Part shown: piece by piece, positions 53,165 to 62,443 of the stretch
How positions within the stretch are numbered: position 1 is the first letter of the stretch
Layout: every line of letters begins with the position of its first letter
Origin: Myxacorys chilensis ATA2-1-KO14
GTDB lineage: Bacteria > Cyanobacteriota > Cyanobacteriia > Leptolyngbyales > Leptolyngbyaceae
Assembly (NCBI GenBank): GCA_019359275.1
Contig: JAHHHP010000024.1
Location: 1-64,000, forward strand
DNA length: 64,000 bases
Direction: 5' to 3'
The notes under the pieces: model-generated
Told to the model about the DNA's origin: nothing
Database searches by the model: none
Seen by the model: only the letters and a program-made list of their open reading frames with translations
Made by a program: the position numbers and the translations under genes

Positions 53165-54352
53165 TTAATGATTGATTTGGGATGAAATGAGGTTAGCTAG
53201 GGTATCCATTTCAGATTCGGTCGTGAAATAGTGAACGCAGGCGCGAATGCAGTTTGGATTGAGAATTGTGCGAACAAAGCAATCTTTTTCTTCTAAAAAT
53301 TGCACGAAAGATTGGTGTTTTCCACTATCAATTTGAAAGGAGATTAGACCTGCTTCAGGAGGAGAGGTTTTGAGGCAAGTGACGTTGGGAAGATCGGTTA
53401 GCCGCTGCCAAAGATAGGCGCTACGATCGCAGAGCAATCGATACCGTTCTTCAGCAGTGGCAAATTGGGAATGTAGCGAGATCGCGCTACGTAGCCCGGC
53501 ATACAAGGGAACCGCAGAGGTGGCAATTTCATAGCGACGCCCGTCAGGTTGATACGATACTGGATCGCCTGTTGCATTGGTAATCACGCTGCGCCAACCG
53601 ATGAATGTCGGATTCAGTTGCACTTCGGGACGCACATACAACCCACCGACTCCTGGCGGGCCGCACCACCACTTATGCCCAGTGAACGCATAAAAATCTG
53701 CTTCTAATTGAGTTAAATTTAACGGCAAAACGCCGACCGATTGAGCCGCATCGACTAACACTCGAATCGGCTGATCGGCAGAAAATTCATGACACACCTT
53801 GACGATGTCAGCCAAGGGTAGAACTTGTCCCGTATTCCATAGGATGTGGCTGAGAACGACTAACCGAGTTTTGGGCGTTAAATGCTGTTGAATGGTTGAG
53901 ACCGAATTGTCTGAATTCAACGTGTTTAGCAACGGACAAATTGAAACGTCTAGCTCAAATCGGCGCTGAAGTTCGCGAACAGCGGCAATGATGCCTTGAT
54001 GCTCGCAATCGGTCATCAAAATCTGATCGCCTGGTTGCCAGTCGATGCCCCACAGCGCAATATTGCACCCGACAGATACATCTTCTGTCAACGTAATGGT
54101 GTCTGGAGTGGTGCCCAGTTCTTGCGCGATCGCGCTTCTCGTTTGACTCGCCTCTTGGCTCAACCAGCCGTTCACTGCCCCTGAAAACGGCCCTGCCTTT
54201 TGAATATAATCTTGAGCGTCGATGGTGGCTGCGATCGCGCTTCTTGGCATCGGGCCTTGACCGCCGTAGTTAAAATACGCCTTTTCTCCTAAATAGGGAA
54301 AGCGCGATCGCAGGAGTTCTATCTCAGTTGTTGCTGAAGAAACACTTGTCAT
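53165..54352 (-). CDS. Class V aminotransferase-fold enzyme (cysteine/cystine lyase or desulfurase type)
   Basis: 395 aa PLP enzyme. The PLP lysine lies in FTGHKWWCGPPG, with the DAAQS motif before it and an HQGI segment that can stack on PLP. Size and layout fit cyanobacterial C-DES, which splits cystine to give persulfide for Fe-S cluster assembly, or a NifS-like isopenicillin epimerase relative. The active-loop Cys of classical SufS is not clearly present, favouring the lyase. Single gene on the minus strand. Confidence 0.75.
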   Translation of the reverse strand: MTSVSSATTEIELLRSRFPYLGEKAYFNYGGQGPMPRSAIAATIDAQDYIQKAGPFSGAVNGWLSQEASQTRSAIAQELGTTPDTITLTEDVSVGCNIALWGIDWQPGDQILMTDCEHQGIIAAVRELQRRFELDVSICPLLNTLNSDNSVSTIQQHLTPKTRLVVLSHILWNTGQVLPLADIVKVCHEFSADQPIRVLVDAAQSVGVLPLNLTQLEADFYAFTGHKWWCGPPGVGGLYVRPEVQLNPTFIGWRSVITNATGDPVSYQPDGRRYEIATSAVPLYAGLRSAISLHSQFATAEERYRLLCDRSAYLWQRLTDLPNVTCLKTSPPEAGLISFQIDSGKHQSFVQFLEEKDCFVRTILNPNCIRACVHYFTTESEMDTLANLISSQINH

Positions 54353-54475
54353 TCGAGGTTGTGCTTTAAACTAAACAAATCAATACTAAGTTGTTAGCGA
54401 TTAATAATTAATCGTCTTCACGCATCTCGCTTCAATTCTTCGTCTGTTTTAGCTAATTTCTGTTAGTTTATAGGC

Positions 54476-55972
54476 ATGTTCTTAACTGCTGACCTCCTAC
54501 TGAACTATCAACGATGCAGCCGTCGAGCGTTCCTCGATACGTTTGGAGATGCTCAGCACAAAGACCCTCCAAATGATTATCTAGCAAAATTAATTCAAGA
54601 CAGTACCGCGCATCGACGCCAAGTGCTAGAGAGCCAAGCTTATCGGCGACCGAGGTATGCGAGCGGAGATTGGATGGCCGGAGCGCAAGCAACGCTGAAG
54701 TTGATGCAAGAAGGGGTTGAGTGCATTTCGCAAGGCGTTCTTACAACAGAAAATGAAGGAATTACACTCGTTAGCATTCCTGACTTGCTGATCAAACAGC
54801 CAGGATATTCCGTGTTTGGCGATTGGCTCTATGTGCCAACGGATGTGAAGCTGAGCAAACGACCGAAGCAGGAATATCAAATTATTGCGGCGTATCATGT
54901 GATGGTGTTGGCCGCCGTTCAGCAAGAGTGGTGTGAAACGGCATGGCTGCAACTGCGAGGACGAGGACTGTTTGAGGTCGATCTGTGGGAAGCAGTTCCC
55001 CGAATGCAGGAAATTGTGGATGGCTGTCTTGCCGCTCTGAGGCAAGCGCAAGAGCCAGAAGTATTCATCTCTCGCAGCCGCTGTAGTTTATGTCATTGGT
55101 ATAGTCATTGTTATGCGATCGCTAAGTCCAATCATCATCTCTCATTGCTGCCAGGGGTGACTCAAACCCGCTACGCGCAACTCCAAGCGCTGAATCTGAC
55201 CACTGTTGAAGCCTTAGCTCACACATCACCCACGCTGTTAGAACCCCTGGCAGGATTTGGGCGCGAAACGGCTCATAACCTGGTGAGGCAAGCCCGATCG
55301 ACGCTCTACAATTCAGCGCTGCTGGACGAAAGTTTAGCCTATGGTTCTGGTCACTTTTACGCTCAATCGATCCCAACGGCTCCAATAGAACTTTACTTTG
55401 ACATTGAAGCTGAGCCAGGACTAAATCTCGCTTACCTCCACGGCATATTAGTGGTTGACCGAATAAAACAAACTCAAACGTTTCATCCCCTGCTTGCCGA
55501 AGCTCCAGACCAAGAACCGATAGTGTGGCAACAATTTTTAGATTTAGTGTGGGCGTATCCTGATGCGCCCATTTTTCATTTTTGCCCCTACGAGACGCAG
55601 ACGGTTGAGCGGCTTGGCAAACTGTATGAGACACCAGATGAATTGATTCGACCGTTGCTGAGCCGATTTGTGGATTTGCACGATCGCGTGACTCAAACGG
55701 TGACGCTTCCAGTCGAGAGCTATGCGCTCAAGCATATTGCTCGTTGGATTGGGTTTGATTGGCGCGATTCGACGGCCAATGGAGCGCAATCGATCTATTG
55801 GTATGCTCAGTGGTTGGAAACGCGCGATCGCAAGTATTTAGATTCGATTCTGACGTACAACGAAGATGACTGCCGCGCAACATATGTCGTTAAAGAATGG
55901 CTGACGGCCTTTCTAGAAAGTGCGATGGGAGCCTCGACGCTTCAAAGAATAGCGGAAGAAGGCGCAGCGTGA
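54476..55972 (+). CDS. TM0106-family RecB-like nuclease
   Basis: 498 aa. The N-terminal half is a RecB/Cas4-like nuclease: YQRCSRRAF, IPDLLI, TDVKLSK (D-x-K of the PD-(D/E)XK site) and a cysteine set CSLCHWYSHC that with the early Cys may hold a [4Fe-4S] cluster. The middle has a helix-hairpin-helix (LLPGVTQTRYAQLQALNLTT). The C-terminal half is RNase H-like (LYFDIEAEPG, YNEDDCRATY). It probably acts in DNA repair or processing. No cas genes lie nearby. Confidence 0.85.
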   Translation: MFLTADLLLNYQRCSRRAFLDTFGDAQHKDPPNDYLAKLIQDSTAHRRQVLESQAYRRPRYASGDWMAGAQATLKLMQEGVECISQGVLTTENEGITLVSIPDLLIKQPGYSVFGDWLYVPTDVKLSKRPKQEYQIIAAYHVMVLAAVQQEWCETAWLQLRGRGLFEVDLWEAVPRMQEIVDGCLAALRQAQEPEVFISRSRCSLCHWYSHCYAIAKSNHHLSLLPGVTQTRYAQLQALNLTTVEALAHTSPTLLEPLAGFGRETAHNLVRQARSTLYNSALLDESLAYGSGHFYAQSIPTAPIELYFDIEAEPGLNLAYLHGILVVDRIKQTQTFHPLLAEAPDQEPIVWQQFLDLVWAYPDAPIFHFCPYETQTVERLGKLYETPDELIRPLLSRFVDLHDRVTQTVTLPVESYALKHIARWIGFDWRDSTANGAQSIYWYAQWLETRDRKYLDSILTYNEDDCRATYVVKEWLTAFLESAMGASTLQRIAEEGAA

Positions 55973-55985
55973 GTCGATTCGTTCG

Positions 55986-56474
55986 CTAAAGTGTTTTGCC
56001 GAGAATCACTAAATTTCGTTTCTCCTCATCAAACCGAGCGACAGTGGGCAAGTAACCCCATTGCTGAAAGCCAAACTGCTTGAACAGCATTACACTCGGC
56101 ACATTTTCAGCAAAGATAAAGCCGAGTAGTGTTGTGATCTGTAGAGTTGGACTGAGTGCGATCGCATGCTCCAATAAAGCTTTGCCAATGCCCTGACGCC
56201 GATAGCAATCGGCAACGTAAACGCTCAATTCCACTGTTTCTGCATAGGCGGGTCTGCCATAAAACGAGCCAACGCTGAGCCAACCTGCAATCTGCTCATC
56301 CATTTGCATCACCCACAAGGGACGCTGACACGACCGATTGTGCAGCCACGCGAGGCGACTTTCAACGGTGATCGGCTCGACATCGGCGGTGACGATGCGG
56401 CTAGGAATAGTGCTGTTGTAAATCGAGACGATCGCAGGTAAATCGGCTTCGGTAGCATCTCGAATGGTTCTCAT
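55986..56474 (-). CDS. GNAT acetyltransferase (phosphinothricin acetyltransferase-like)
   Basis: 162 aa. The acetyl-CoA-binding loop is RRQGIGKALLEHA, and the start RTIRDATEADLPAIVSIYNS is typical of the Pat/Bar branch, members of which acetylate small amines such as methionine sulfoximine or phosphinothricin. ATG 56474 overlaps the cutA stop by 4 bases, so translation is coupled. Substrate unknown. Confidence 0.85.
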   Translation of the reverse strand: MRTIRDATEADLPAIVSIYNSTIPSRIVTADVEPITVESRLAWLHNRSCQRPLWVMQMDEQIAGWLSVGSFYGRPAYAETVELSVYVADCYRRQGIGKALLEHAIALSPTLQITTLLGFIFAENVPSVMLFKQFGFQQWGYLPTVARFDEEKRNLVILGKTL

Positions 56475-56800
56475 GGGCTGACCTGTTGAGAAATCCACGT
56501 TAGATAGGGTTGCGAGCCAGCCACAATTGGCACTGCAATAATCTCTGGCACTTCATAGGGATGAATTTGCCTAATTTTGGTTTCTAGTTCCTCGAAGCGA
56601 CTCAATTCCGATTTAATCAGTAGCTGCCACTCTTGATCGTTGTGGACTTCTCCTTGCCATGTGTAAACCGACTGAACAGGAAGAATCGTTGCACATGCGG
56701 CAAGTTTTGCTCCAATTAGGGTTTCAGCAATCATCTCTGCTTCTTGCTGAGACGGAGCCGTTACCAAAATTACTCCATAGTGTCCGGTTTGGTCTGACAT
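56471..56800 (-). CDS. cutA: CutA-family protein
   Basis: 109 aa trimeric protein originally linked to divalent cation tolerance, whose cellular role in cyanobacteria is unsettled. Family marks: AACATILPVQSVYTWQGEV and HPYEVPEIIAVPI. ATG 56800 chosen (MSDQTGHYG). Overlaps the acetyltransferase start by 4 bases. Confidence 0.92.
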   Translation of the reverse strand: MSDQTGHYGVILVTAPSQQEAEMIAETLIGAKLAACATILPVQSVYTWQGEVHNDQEWQLLIKSELSRFEELETKIRQIHPYEVPEIIAVPIVAGSQPYLTWISQQVSP

Positions 56801-56868
56801 GGGCAATTACAATAAAACCTAACGTTCTTCTGTAGTGTACAAAGCTGAGCGCGACGAATGCGATCGTT

Positions 56869-57546
56869 ATGATGACTAGAAAAATTGTCCTGACTTTAGT
56901 GTGGGTTGGATTTGTGGGCTATGCGTTCTTCCTGGCACCACCGAATCAGCCCGATACGTTCGATCTGATCAAAAATATGTCTACCGGGAAGATTGAGGGC
57001 ATTAATCCATTGATTGTGGCGTTGTTCAATATCATGGGTGTGCTGCCAATGGCTTACAGTTGCCTGACGTTTCTGGACGGACGAGGACAAAAGATTCCGG
57101 CATGGCTGTTCACGAGCGTTTCATTTGGTGTTGGAGCCTTTGCACTGCTCCCTTATTTGATTTTTCGCCAACCGAATCCGACGTTTCAGGGTGAAAAGAA
57201 CTGGTTTCTGAGAATTTTAGATTCACGCATTACTGGAGCATTTGTTGCGATCGCGGCGATCGGGCTGCTCTTCTACGGCATTAGTCAAGGCAACTGGACT
57301 GATTTTGCGGCGCAGTGGCGCACGAGTCGGTTTATCAATGTTATGAGTCTAGACTTCTGTACCTTGGTTCTGTTGTTTCCAGTGCTGCTAAAAGATGACA
57401 TGGCCCGACGGGGAATTAAAAATCCGAAGATCTTTTGGGCGGTGACATTGGTTCCGCTGCTCGGCACTCTCATTTATTTAACGCTGCGCCCTCCTACGAT
57501 CGAGCAGCCTCGCGCTCAGTCACTTGAGACAAAGGTTGTCGCGTGA
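56869..57546 (+). CDS. Conserved membrane protein, paralog of the gene at 60251
   Basis: 225 aa with about six hydrophobic helices. Motifs shared with the paralog: APPNQPDTF, SGxI...INPL/V, YSCLxFxDGR, PYLxxRxPN and LLxDDMxRRG...FWAV.LVP. The family is unnamed to me but appears cyanobacterial. Its stop is followed directly by the ATG of the phosphopantetheinyl transferase (TGA-ATG), so the two are co-translated. Confidence 0.75.
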   Translation: MMTRKIVLTLVWVGFVGYAFFLAPPNQPDTFDLIKNMSTGKIEGINPLIVALFNIMGVLPMAYSCLTFLDGRGQKIPAWLFTSVSFGVGAFALLPYLIFRQPNPTFQGEKNWFLRILDSRITGAFVAIAAIGLLFYGISQGNWTDFAAQWRTSRFINVMSLDFCTLVLLFPVLLKDDMARRGIKNPKIFWAVTLVPLLGTLIYLTLRPPTIEQPRAQSLETKVVA

Positions 57547-58356
57547 ATGGACTGGCAAGCACCCCCGGATGGACTCACGCTAGAGCCAAATGACGTTCAC
57601 ATTTGGCAAGCCCGATTAGACGTTCCGCCCGCTCAGGTAAAGGTATTCGCACAAACGCTTTCAGCCGATGAACGACAGAGGGCAAGGCGATTCAAATTTG
57701 AGGTGCATCGCGATCGCTTCATTGTGGGGCGGGGCATTCTGCGATCGCTCCTGTCCCGTTACCTTAGTTGTTCGCCGGAGGCGTTAACGTTCGGCTACGC
57801 ACTACATGGCAAACCAATGCTATTGAGTGTTCAGCGATCGCAACTCGACTTGCAGCCATCACAACTCGATTGTCAGTCGATCCAACTCGATTGTCAGTCG
57901 ATCCAATTTAATGTGGCGCACTCGCAGGACTTCGCACTGTATGCATTTAGCCGCGATCGCATTGTCGGAATCGATGTTGAACAAATTCGACCCGTTGACA
58001 GCCTAGAATCTCTCACTCGTCGCTTCTTCTTACCGAGCGAACATGCCGCAATTTGCAGTGCAGATCCTGACGCTCAAGCCCGATTGTTTTTCCGCTATTG
58101 GACGTGCAAGGAATCTTACTTGAAAGCAACAGGCGATGGACTTGGAAAACTTGGCGAATTAGAAATTGCCTTGCCAATGGCTCAAGCGGCTCAACTCAAA
58201 CGATTGCCAGCCAACCAACAGATTCAGGATTGGCATCTTCAGGAATTGGACTTCGGAGAGTTTGTAGGCGCAATTAGCGCAAAGCGCAATTTAGAGAAAA
58301 CCACTGCTACGTTACCAGGACAATCTTTGAACCTTCAACAGTTTAGCTTCAGTTAG
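57547..58356 (+). CDS. 4'-Phosphopantetheinyl transferase (Sfp/HetI type)
   Basis: 269 aa. Activates carrier proteins of fatty acid, polyketide or nonribosomal peptide synthases by transferring phosphopantetheine from CoA. Motifs intact: GIDVEQI with D143 and E145 for Mg, and WTCKESYLKATGDGL with K188 and E189. An unusual insertion of about 26 residues, made of 21-base tandem repeats, lies between GKPMLLS and FNVAHSQ. HetI-like enzymes are the usual single PPTase in cyanobacteria. Starts immediately after the upstream membrane protein gene. Confidence 0.92.
   Translation: MDWQAPPDGLTLEPNDVHIWQARLDVPPAQVKVFAQTLSADERQRARRFKFEVHRDRFIVGRGILRSLLSRYLSCSPEALTFGYALHGKPMLLSVQRSQLDLQPSQLDCQSIQLDCQSIQFNVAHSQDFALYAFSRDRIVGIDVEQIRPVDSLESLTRRFFLPSEHAAICSADPDAQARLFFRYWTCKESYLKATGDGLGKLGELEIALPMAQAAQLKRLPANQQIQDWHLQELDFGEFVGAISAKRNLEKTTATLPGQSLNLQQFSFS
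57841..57903 (+). repeat. 21-base in-frame tandem repeat within the PPTase gene
   Basis: Exact copies at 57862-57882 and 57883-57903, and a diverged copy at 57841-57861. Each adds seven residues of the SQLDCQSIQ type without shifting frame. Confidence 0.9.
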
Positions 58357-58566
58357 AGATATTAACTCGGCAGCGCAACTCAACCCCAAAATCATCTGCT
58401 ACATCTGTTACATCCGCTATCCAATCCGCTGCCACTTCGTTCTAGCCTCCCCCTGACGATTGAATCCGATAGACAGATTCATGAGAGCAATCCTTCATCA
58501 GTGTGATGCTGATCCTTAAACCACCATCGAATACTAAAGTATCTACATTATTAAGTTTCCATATAC

Positions 58567-60228
58567 ATGGCAGTCGAATTTAAATTGTTTGCACCTCGAA
58601 ATCAGAAGGTTGCATTAGTTGGTTCATTCTCCGATTGGCAAGAGATTGCAATGCAGAAAGGAGAGGATGGATATTTCCGAATCAACATTGACCTAGAAGA
58701 CGGCAAGTACCAGTATAAATTTCGAGTGCAATCTAACAGCCCAAATCTAAAAGATCAGTGGGTTGAATTGAATGATCCCTATATGACCGAAATGGATCTG
58801 CAAACTGAAACGGGTATTGTTCGCATCAAAGAAGGGAACCGAATATTAGACACATTTGTTTGGCAACATGACAATGCATCACTTCCTTCTAATGAAGAAC
58901 TGATCATTTATGAAATGCATATCACCGATTTTTGCGGCGAAGGAGTCGATTTAGAAACGCCAAACAAATTTAAGCAAGCAGTTAAAAAACTAGACTATTT
59001 GAGCGACTTAGGTATCAATGCGATCGCGCTCATGCCGCTCACAGAATACGCTGGAAACTATCGATGGGGCTACTCCGTTCGCTACTTCTTCGCCTTGGAA
59101 AGTAGCTACGGCAAACCCGAAGACCTGAAGCACTTCGTAGACGAATGCCACGCCCGCAACATCCGCGTTTTCCTGGACGGAATCTACAACCACACCGACG
59201 ATCACAGCCCGCTCCTAAAAATTGATCGCGACTACTGGTACTACCACGATCGCCACTACCCCGATGACGATGCCAACTATTGGGGGCCTGAATTCAACTA
59301 CGACAATTACGACGAAACGCGCAACATACGTCCGACTTGGGAATTTATTCGAGATGTTGTTCAGTTCTGGATTCATGAATATCACATCGATGGCATTCGC
59401 TACGACGCCATTCGACAATTAAACAACTACGACTTCTTTAAATGGCTATTTCATCAAATAGAATCGACCGTCAGTCACAAACCGTTCTATCAAATTGCCG
59501 AACACATTCCTGACACAGCCGATATTTGTAAACCCAAGGGCGTGTTTGATGGCTGCTGGCACGAGAGCTTCCGCTACTTTCTTAAAGATGCACTGCTCGG
59601 GGAATCTGTTGATCAAGACGAATTTAAGGACGCGATCGCGGCTCAACCACAAGGCTACGCATATATCACCAGCGTGATTAATTATCTTGCCTCCCACGAT
59701 CGCGAACACATGATCGTTGAATTAGGCGATCAAGGAATTTTTGATCAGGCAGCGAGCGATCGCGTCAAACTTGCTGCAATTTTACAATTCACCTCTCCTG
59801 GCATTCCCATGCTATGGATGGGCGATGAATTCGCTCAACCGACCCACAAAGCCGAGCAGACGACCGAACCCAATCCGCTTGATTGGTCACTCCTCGACCA
59901 CAAGTTCAATCAAAATCTATTAACGTTCTACAAACAGCTAATTGCACTTCGCAAAGAGAAATCGTCTCTTCGCACCGAAAACATCGAGTTTTTCCATCAA
60001 CACCCAGATCACCCAATCTTGGCTTACGTGCGCTGGAATGATGCTGGTGAACGAGTCGTCGTCGTTGCCAACTTCTCCGACCAATCATTTAATCACTACG
60101 AACTGCCTGATTTTCCAGCAAACGGAACTTGGCAGAAGTGGCTCAGCGATGAGCAAATCACCGCAAAAGATAAAAAGGTTGTCATTACGCTTCCCAATCA
60201 CACGGCATTGATTCTATTGCAAACGTAA
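58567..60228 (+). CDS. GH13 alpha-amylase-family enzyme with N-terminal CBM48-like domain
   Basis: 553 aa. Residues about 1-95 form an E-set/CBM48 domain (FKLFAPRNQKVALVGSFSDW). The GH13 barrel follows, with nucleophile D280 in GIRYDAIRQ, acid/base E312 in QIAEHIPD and D378 in LASHDRE; a C-terminal beta domain ends the protein. It acts on glycogen or maltodextrins, perhaps as a branching or debranching relative or an amylase; specificity is not fixed from sequence. No signal peptide, so cytoplasmic. It lies between the PPTase and the second membrane paralog. Confidence 0.9.
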   Translation: MAVEFKLFAPRNQKVALVGSFSDWQEIAMQKGEDGYFRINIDLEDGKYQYKFRVQSNSPNLKDQWVELNDPYMTEMDLQTETGIVRIKEGNRILDTFVWQHDNASLPSNEELIIYEMHITDFCGEGVDLETPNKFKQAVKKLDYLSDLGINAIALMPLTEYAGNYRWGYSVRYFFALESSYGKPEDLKHFVDECHARNIRVFLDGIYNHTDDHSPLLKIDRDYWYYHDRHYPDDDANYWGPEFNYDNYDETRNIRPTWEFIRDVVQFWIHEYHIDGIRYDAIRQLNNYDFFKWLFHQIESTVSHKPFYQIAEHIPDTADICKPKGVFDGCWHESFRYFLKDALLGESVDQDEFKDAIAAQPQGYAYITSVINYLASHDREHMIVELGDQGIFDQAASDRVKLAAILQFTSPGIPMLWMGDEFAQPTHKAEQTTEPNPLDWSLLDHKFNQNLLTFYKQLIALRKEKSSLRTENIEFFHQHPDHPILAYVRWNDAGERVVVVANFSDQSFNHYELPDFPANGTWQKWLSDEQITAKDKKVVITLPNHTALILLQT

Positions 60229-60250
60229 CACCCTATAAAACACTCCTCCC

Positions 60251-60955
60251 ATGCCCCAATCAACCTTCTCGACTCAAACTCAATCCTCCCGCTCCCTCGA
60301 CATTCCACGCAATCCATGGCTGCGCCGAATCGGATTGTGGATTTTGTGGGCCAGCTTTATTGTCTACATGATCCAGTTCGCGCCCCCGATTCAACCAGAC
60401 ACCTTTCAACCCCTGCAAACGCTCCTTTCAGGGCAAATTCCCTTCATTAACCCAGTCCACATCTCCCTGTTCAGCATGATTGGCATTTGGCTGCTCATCT
60501 ATAGTTGTCTGATCTTTGCAGACGGCAGAATGCAACGAATTCGAGCCTGGATTTTTATGCTGCTTTCTATCGGCAGTGGCGTTATCGGGTTAATTCCCTA
60601 CTTAGCCTTGCGAGAACCAAACTCCAATTTTTCGGGTCAAAAAGATAGTTGGTTGCGCTTCTGTGATGCCCGATCGACAGGCGTTCAACTCAGCATCAGC
60701 GCGATCGCACTCTTCCTCTTCGCACTGCTCTTTGGCGATTGGAGCGCATTTCTTTACGAATGGCAAACCAACAAATTCATCCACGGCATGAGTTTAGCGT
60801 TTTGTCTCTTTGCACTCTTATTTCCCACATTACTTGGAGATGATATGGAACGTCGGGGCTTGAGCGATGCTCGTCTATTTTGGGCGGTGGCTTTAGTGCC
60901 GATCGCGGGTCCCCTCGTTTACCTTTGCATCCGTCCTTCCCTTCCCGATCGCTAA
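60251..60955 (+). CDS. Conserved membrane protein, paralog of the gene at 56869
   Basis: 234 aa with about six hydrophobic helices and a short cytoplasmic N-terminus (about 30 residues). Shares APPIQPDTF, INPVHISLF, YSCLIFADGR, PYLALREPN and GDDMERRGLSDARLFWAV with its paralog 3.4 kb upstream. Function unknown. It starts 22 bases after the GH13 stop and may be co-transcribed with it. Confidence 0.75.
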   Translation: MPQSTFSTQTQSSRSLDIPRNPWLRRIGLWILWASFIVYMIQFAPPIQPDTFQPLQTLLSGQIPFINPVHISLFSMIGIWLLIYSCLIFADGRMQRIRAWIFMLLSIGSGVIGLIPYLALREPNSNFSGQKDSWLRFCDARSTGVQLSISAIALFLFALLFGDWSAFLYEWQTNKFIHGMSLAFCLFALLFPTLLGDDMERRGLSDARLFWAVALVPIAGPLVYLCIRPSLPDR

Positions 60956-61063
60956 GCATTTTCCCCATTCCCTCTCTTTTCAATTCCCCTGCTCATTCCC
61001 CAAACCCCTGTGATACCATTAGAAACTGGCGTATTCATTACTACGATAGGACAACTCATCCCA

Positions 61064-61333
61064 ATGGCACTGCTGCAAGAGCGCAAACAAGAAATCATCT
61101 CCGACTACCAAGTCCACGAGACCGACACAGGTTCTGCCGATGTCCAGGTTGCAATGCTAACCGAGCGCATCAACAAACTCAGCCTGCACCTCAGAACCAA
61201 TAAGAAAGATCACTCCTCCCGCGCCGGATTGCTGAAGCTAATCGGTCGTCGGAAGCGCCTATTGGCATACGTTCAGAAAGAAGACCCTTCAAAGTATCGC
61301 GCTCTCATCGGTCGCCTCGGTATTCGCGGTTAG
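61064..61333 (+). CDS. rpsO: 30S ribosomal protein S15
   Basis: 89 aa, standard length. Binds 16S rRNA early in small-subunit assembly. Signature seen: [40 protein letters not shown] and [15 protein letters not shown] 61064 ([11 protein letters not shown]) is the family start; the frame is open from 61010. Followed after 10 bases by the PAM68-like gene. Confidence 0.97.
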   Translation: MALLQERKQEIISDYQVHETDTGSADVQVAMLTERINKLSLHLRTNKKDHSSRAGLLKLIGRRKRLLAYVQKEDPSKYRALIGRLGIRG

Positions 61334-61343
61334 GCTATTTTTT

Positions 61344-61868
61344 ATGTCCTCTAAACCCAAAGAATCTGCAAACAGCGACGGGCAAAGTCAGGCTCCAAAG
61401 GCTCCCTTGCCCTTCGAGCCAACTCGCAAAAAGGATGCTAAGCCCGCTAAAGCTCCTGCAATTAGAGCACGCAACCCCGCAAGAACTGCTTCATCAGCAA
61501 AGGCAAAGAAAGTAGAACGCTCCGCCCGTCAACGCAAAGAAATGCAAATTCCTGATGTGGTCAGCCGTAGAATGGCAGGGCGCATGGCGTTCTTTTGCGG
61601 CGTTCCAACCAGTCTTGGAATGCTCACCTTTGTTGTGAGCTATTTTGTTGTAACGAAGGGATTATTCAAGCTGCCAAATTCAGCCGTTTTGCTGATTAGC
61701 CTAGGATTCTTTGGGTTAGGAGTCATCGGTCTATCTTACGGACTTCTTTCCGCCTCTTGGGATGAAGAGCATCCCGGAAGCTTACTAGGGTTTGAAGAAT
61801 TTTCAACCAATTTCGGGCGGTTAACAGACGCTTGGAAGTCGGCAAGGAAGCAGAAGACTCAAGATTGA
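61344..61868 (+). CDS. PAM68-like photosystem II assembly protein
   Basis: 174 aa. A basic, Ala/Lys/Pro-rich N-terminus (about 1-70) precedes two membrane helices (about 83-105 and 113-137). The motif IPDVVSRRMAGRMAFFCGVP and the SYGLLSASWDEEHPGSLLG end are those of PAM68/DUF3464 proteins, which aid early photosystem II assembly in the thylakoid membrane. Second gene of an rpsO unit and ended by a strong terminator. Confidence 0.88.
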   Translation: MSSKPKESANSDGQSQAPKAPLPFEPTRKKDAKPAKAPAIRARNPARTASSAKAKKVERSARQRKEMQIPDVVSRRMAGRMAFFCGVPTSLGMLTFVVSYFVVTKGLFKLPNSAVLLISLGFFGLGVIGLSYGLLSASWDEEHPGSLLGFEEFSTNFGRLTDAWKSARKQKTQD

Positions 61869-61922
61869 ATAGGTCAGCCCTGCGAGCTAGGGAGTAGATA
61901 GTTAAATTTAAAAAGCAGCACT

Positions 61923-61964
61923 GGGGCAGGATTACCTCATCAAAATCCTGCCCCAATTGTTTTT
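61923..61964 (+). terminator. Intrinsic terminator of the rpsO unit
   Basis: Arms GGGGCAGGATT and AATCCTGCCCC, perfect, around a 10-base loop, followed by AATTGTTTTT. Confidence 0.9.
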
Positions 61965-62443
61965 ACAAAATTGCTTTGACTTGGGTAATCTCTGATCGCT
62001 TGCCGCACCCGCTTATTCGGATCAGGTTCTATTGCTCATAACAACATACAACCTTCCATACTTGAGTTTTTTACATTGCTTCCACGATTAGCGCTCCGCG
62101 CAACTCCGAAGGAATCGCAAACGACAATTTTCACAGAAACCAACTCAAATAAATATTTTTGTGTAACAAGTAATACTAAGTTCAATGGACTATAGAGCGA
62201 CGAGACTAGCAATTTCTACTATGAATGTCCGCCATTAATTTGTTAGCAGAATTCACCACTTTCAGCTTACTGAACTCTTCTCGGAGTCGCAAAAGGGGAA
62301 AGATTGACTTTGCTATCTCTTTACAATCATCAAGCTTTTCAGTAGTTGAAGGTTTTAGCTTGTCAATTAAATTTGCGTAATGTGATAGTCTCTGTAACCG
62401 CTGAATACTCCACCCGGTTCTCCAGAAATTATTTCAGGGATTC
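61965..62443. other. Intergenic region with a TPP-riboswitch-like fragment (minus strand)
   Basis: 479 bases without a gene. On the minus strand, 61999-62040 reads TGAGCAATAGAACCTGATCC and then an AATAA loop and CGG, resembling the 3' half of a thiamine-pyrophosphate riboswitch. No 5' half and no downstream gene on that strand are seen, so it may be a remnant or coincidence. The promoter for the plus-strand glycosyltransferase is also here. Confidence 0.3.

Noticed and set aside
54476..55972. Possible CRISPR-associated Cas4
   Set aside because: Although Cas4-like at the N-terminus, it has HhH and RNase H-like regions of the TM0106 family, and no CRISPR array or cas gene is in the window.
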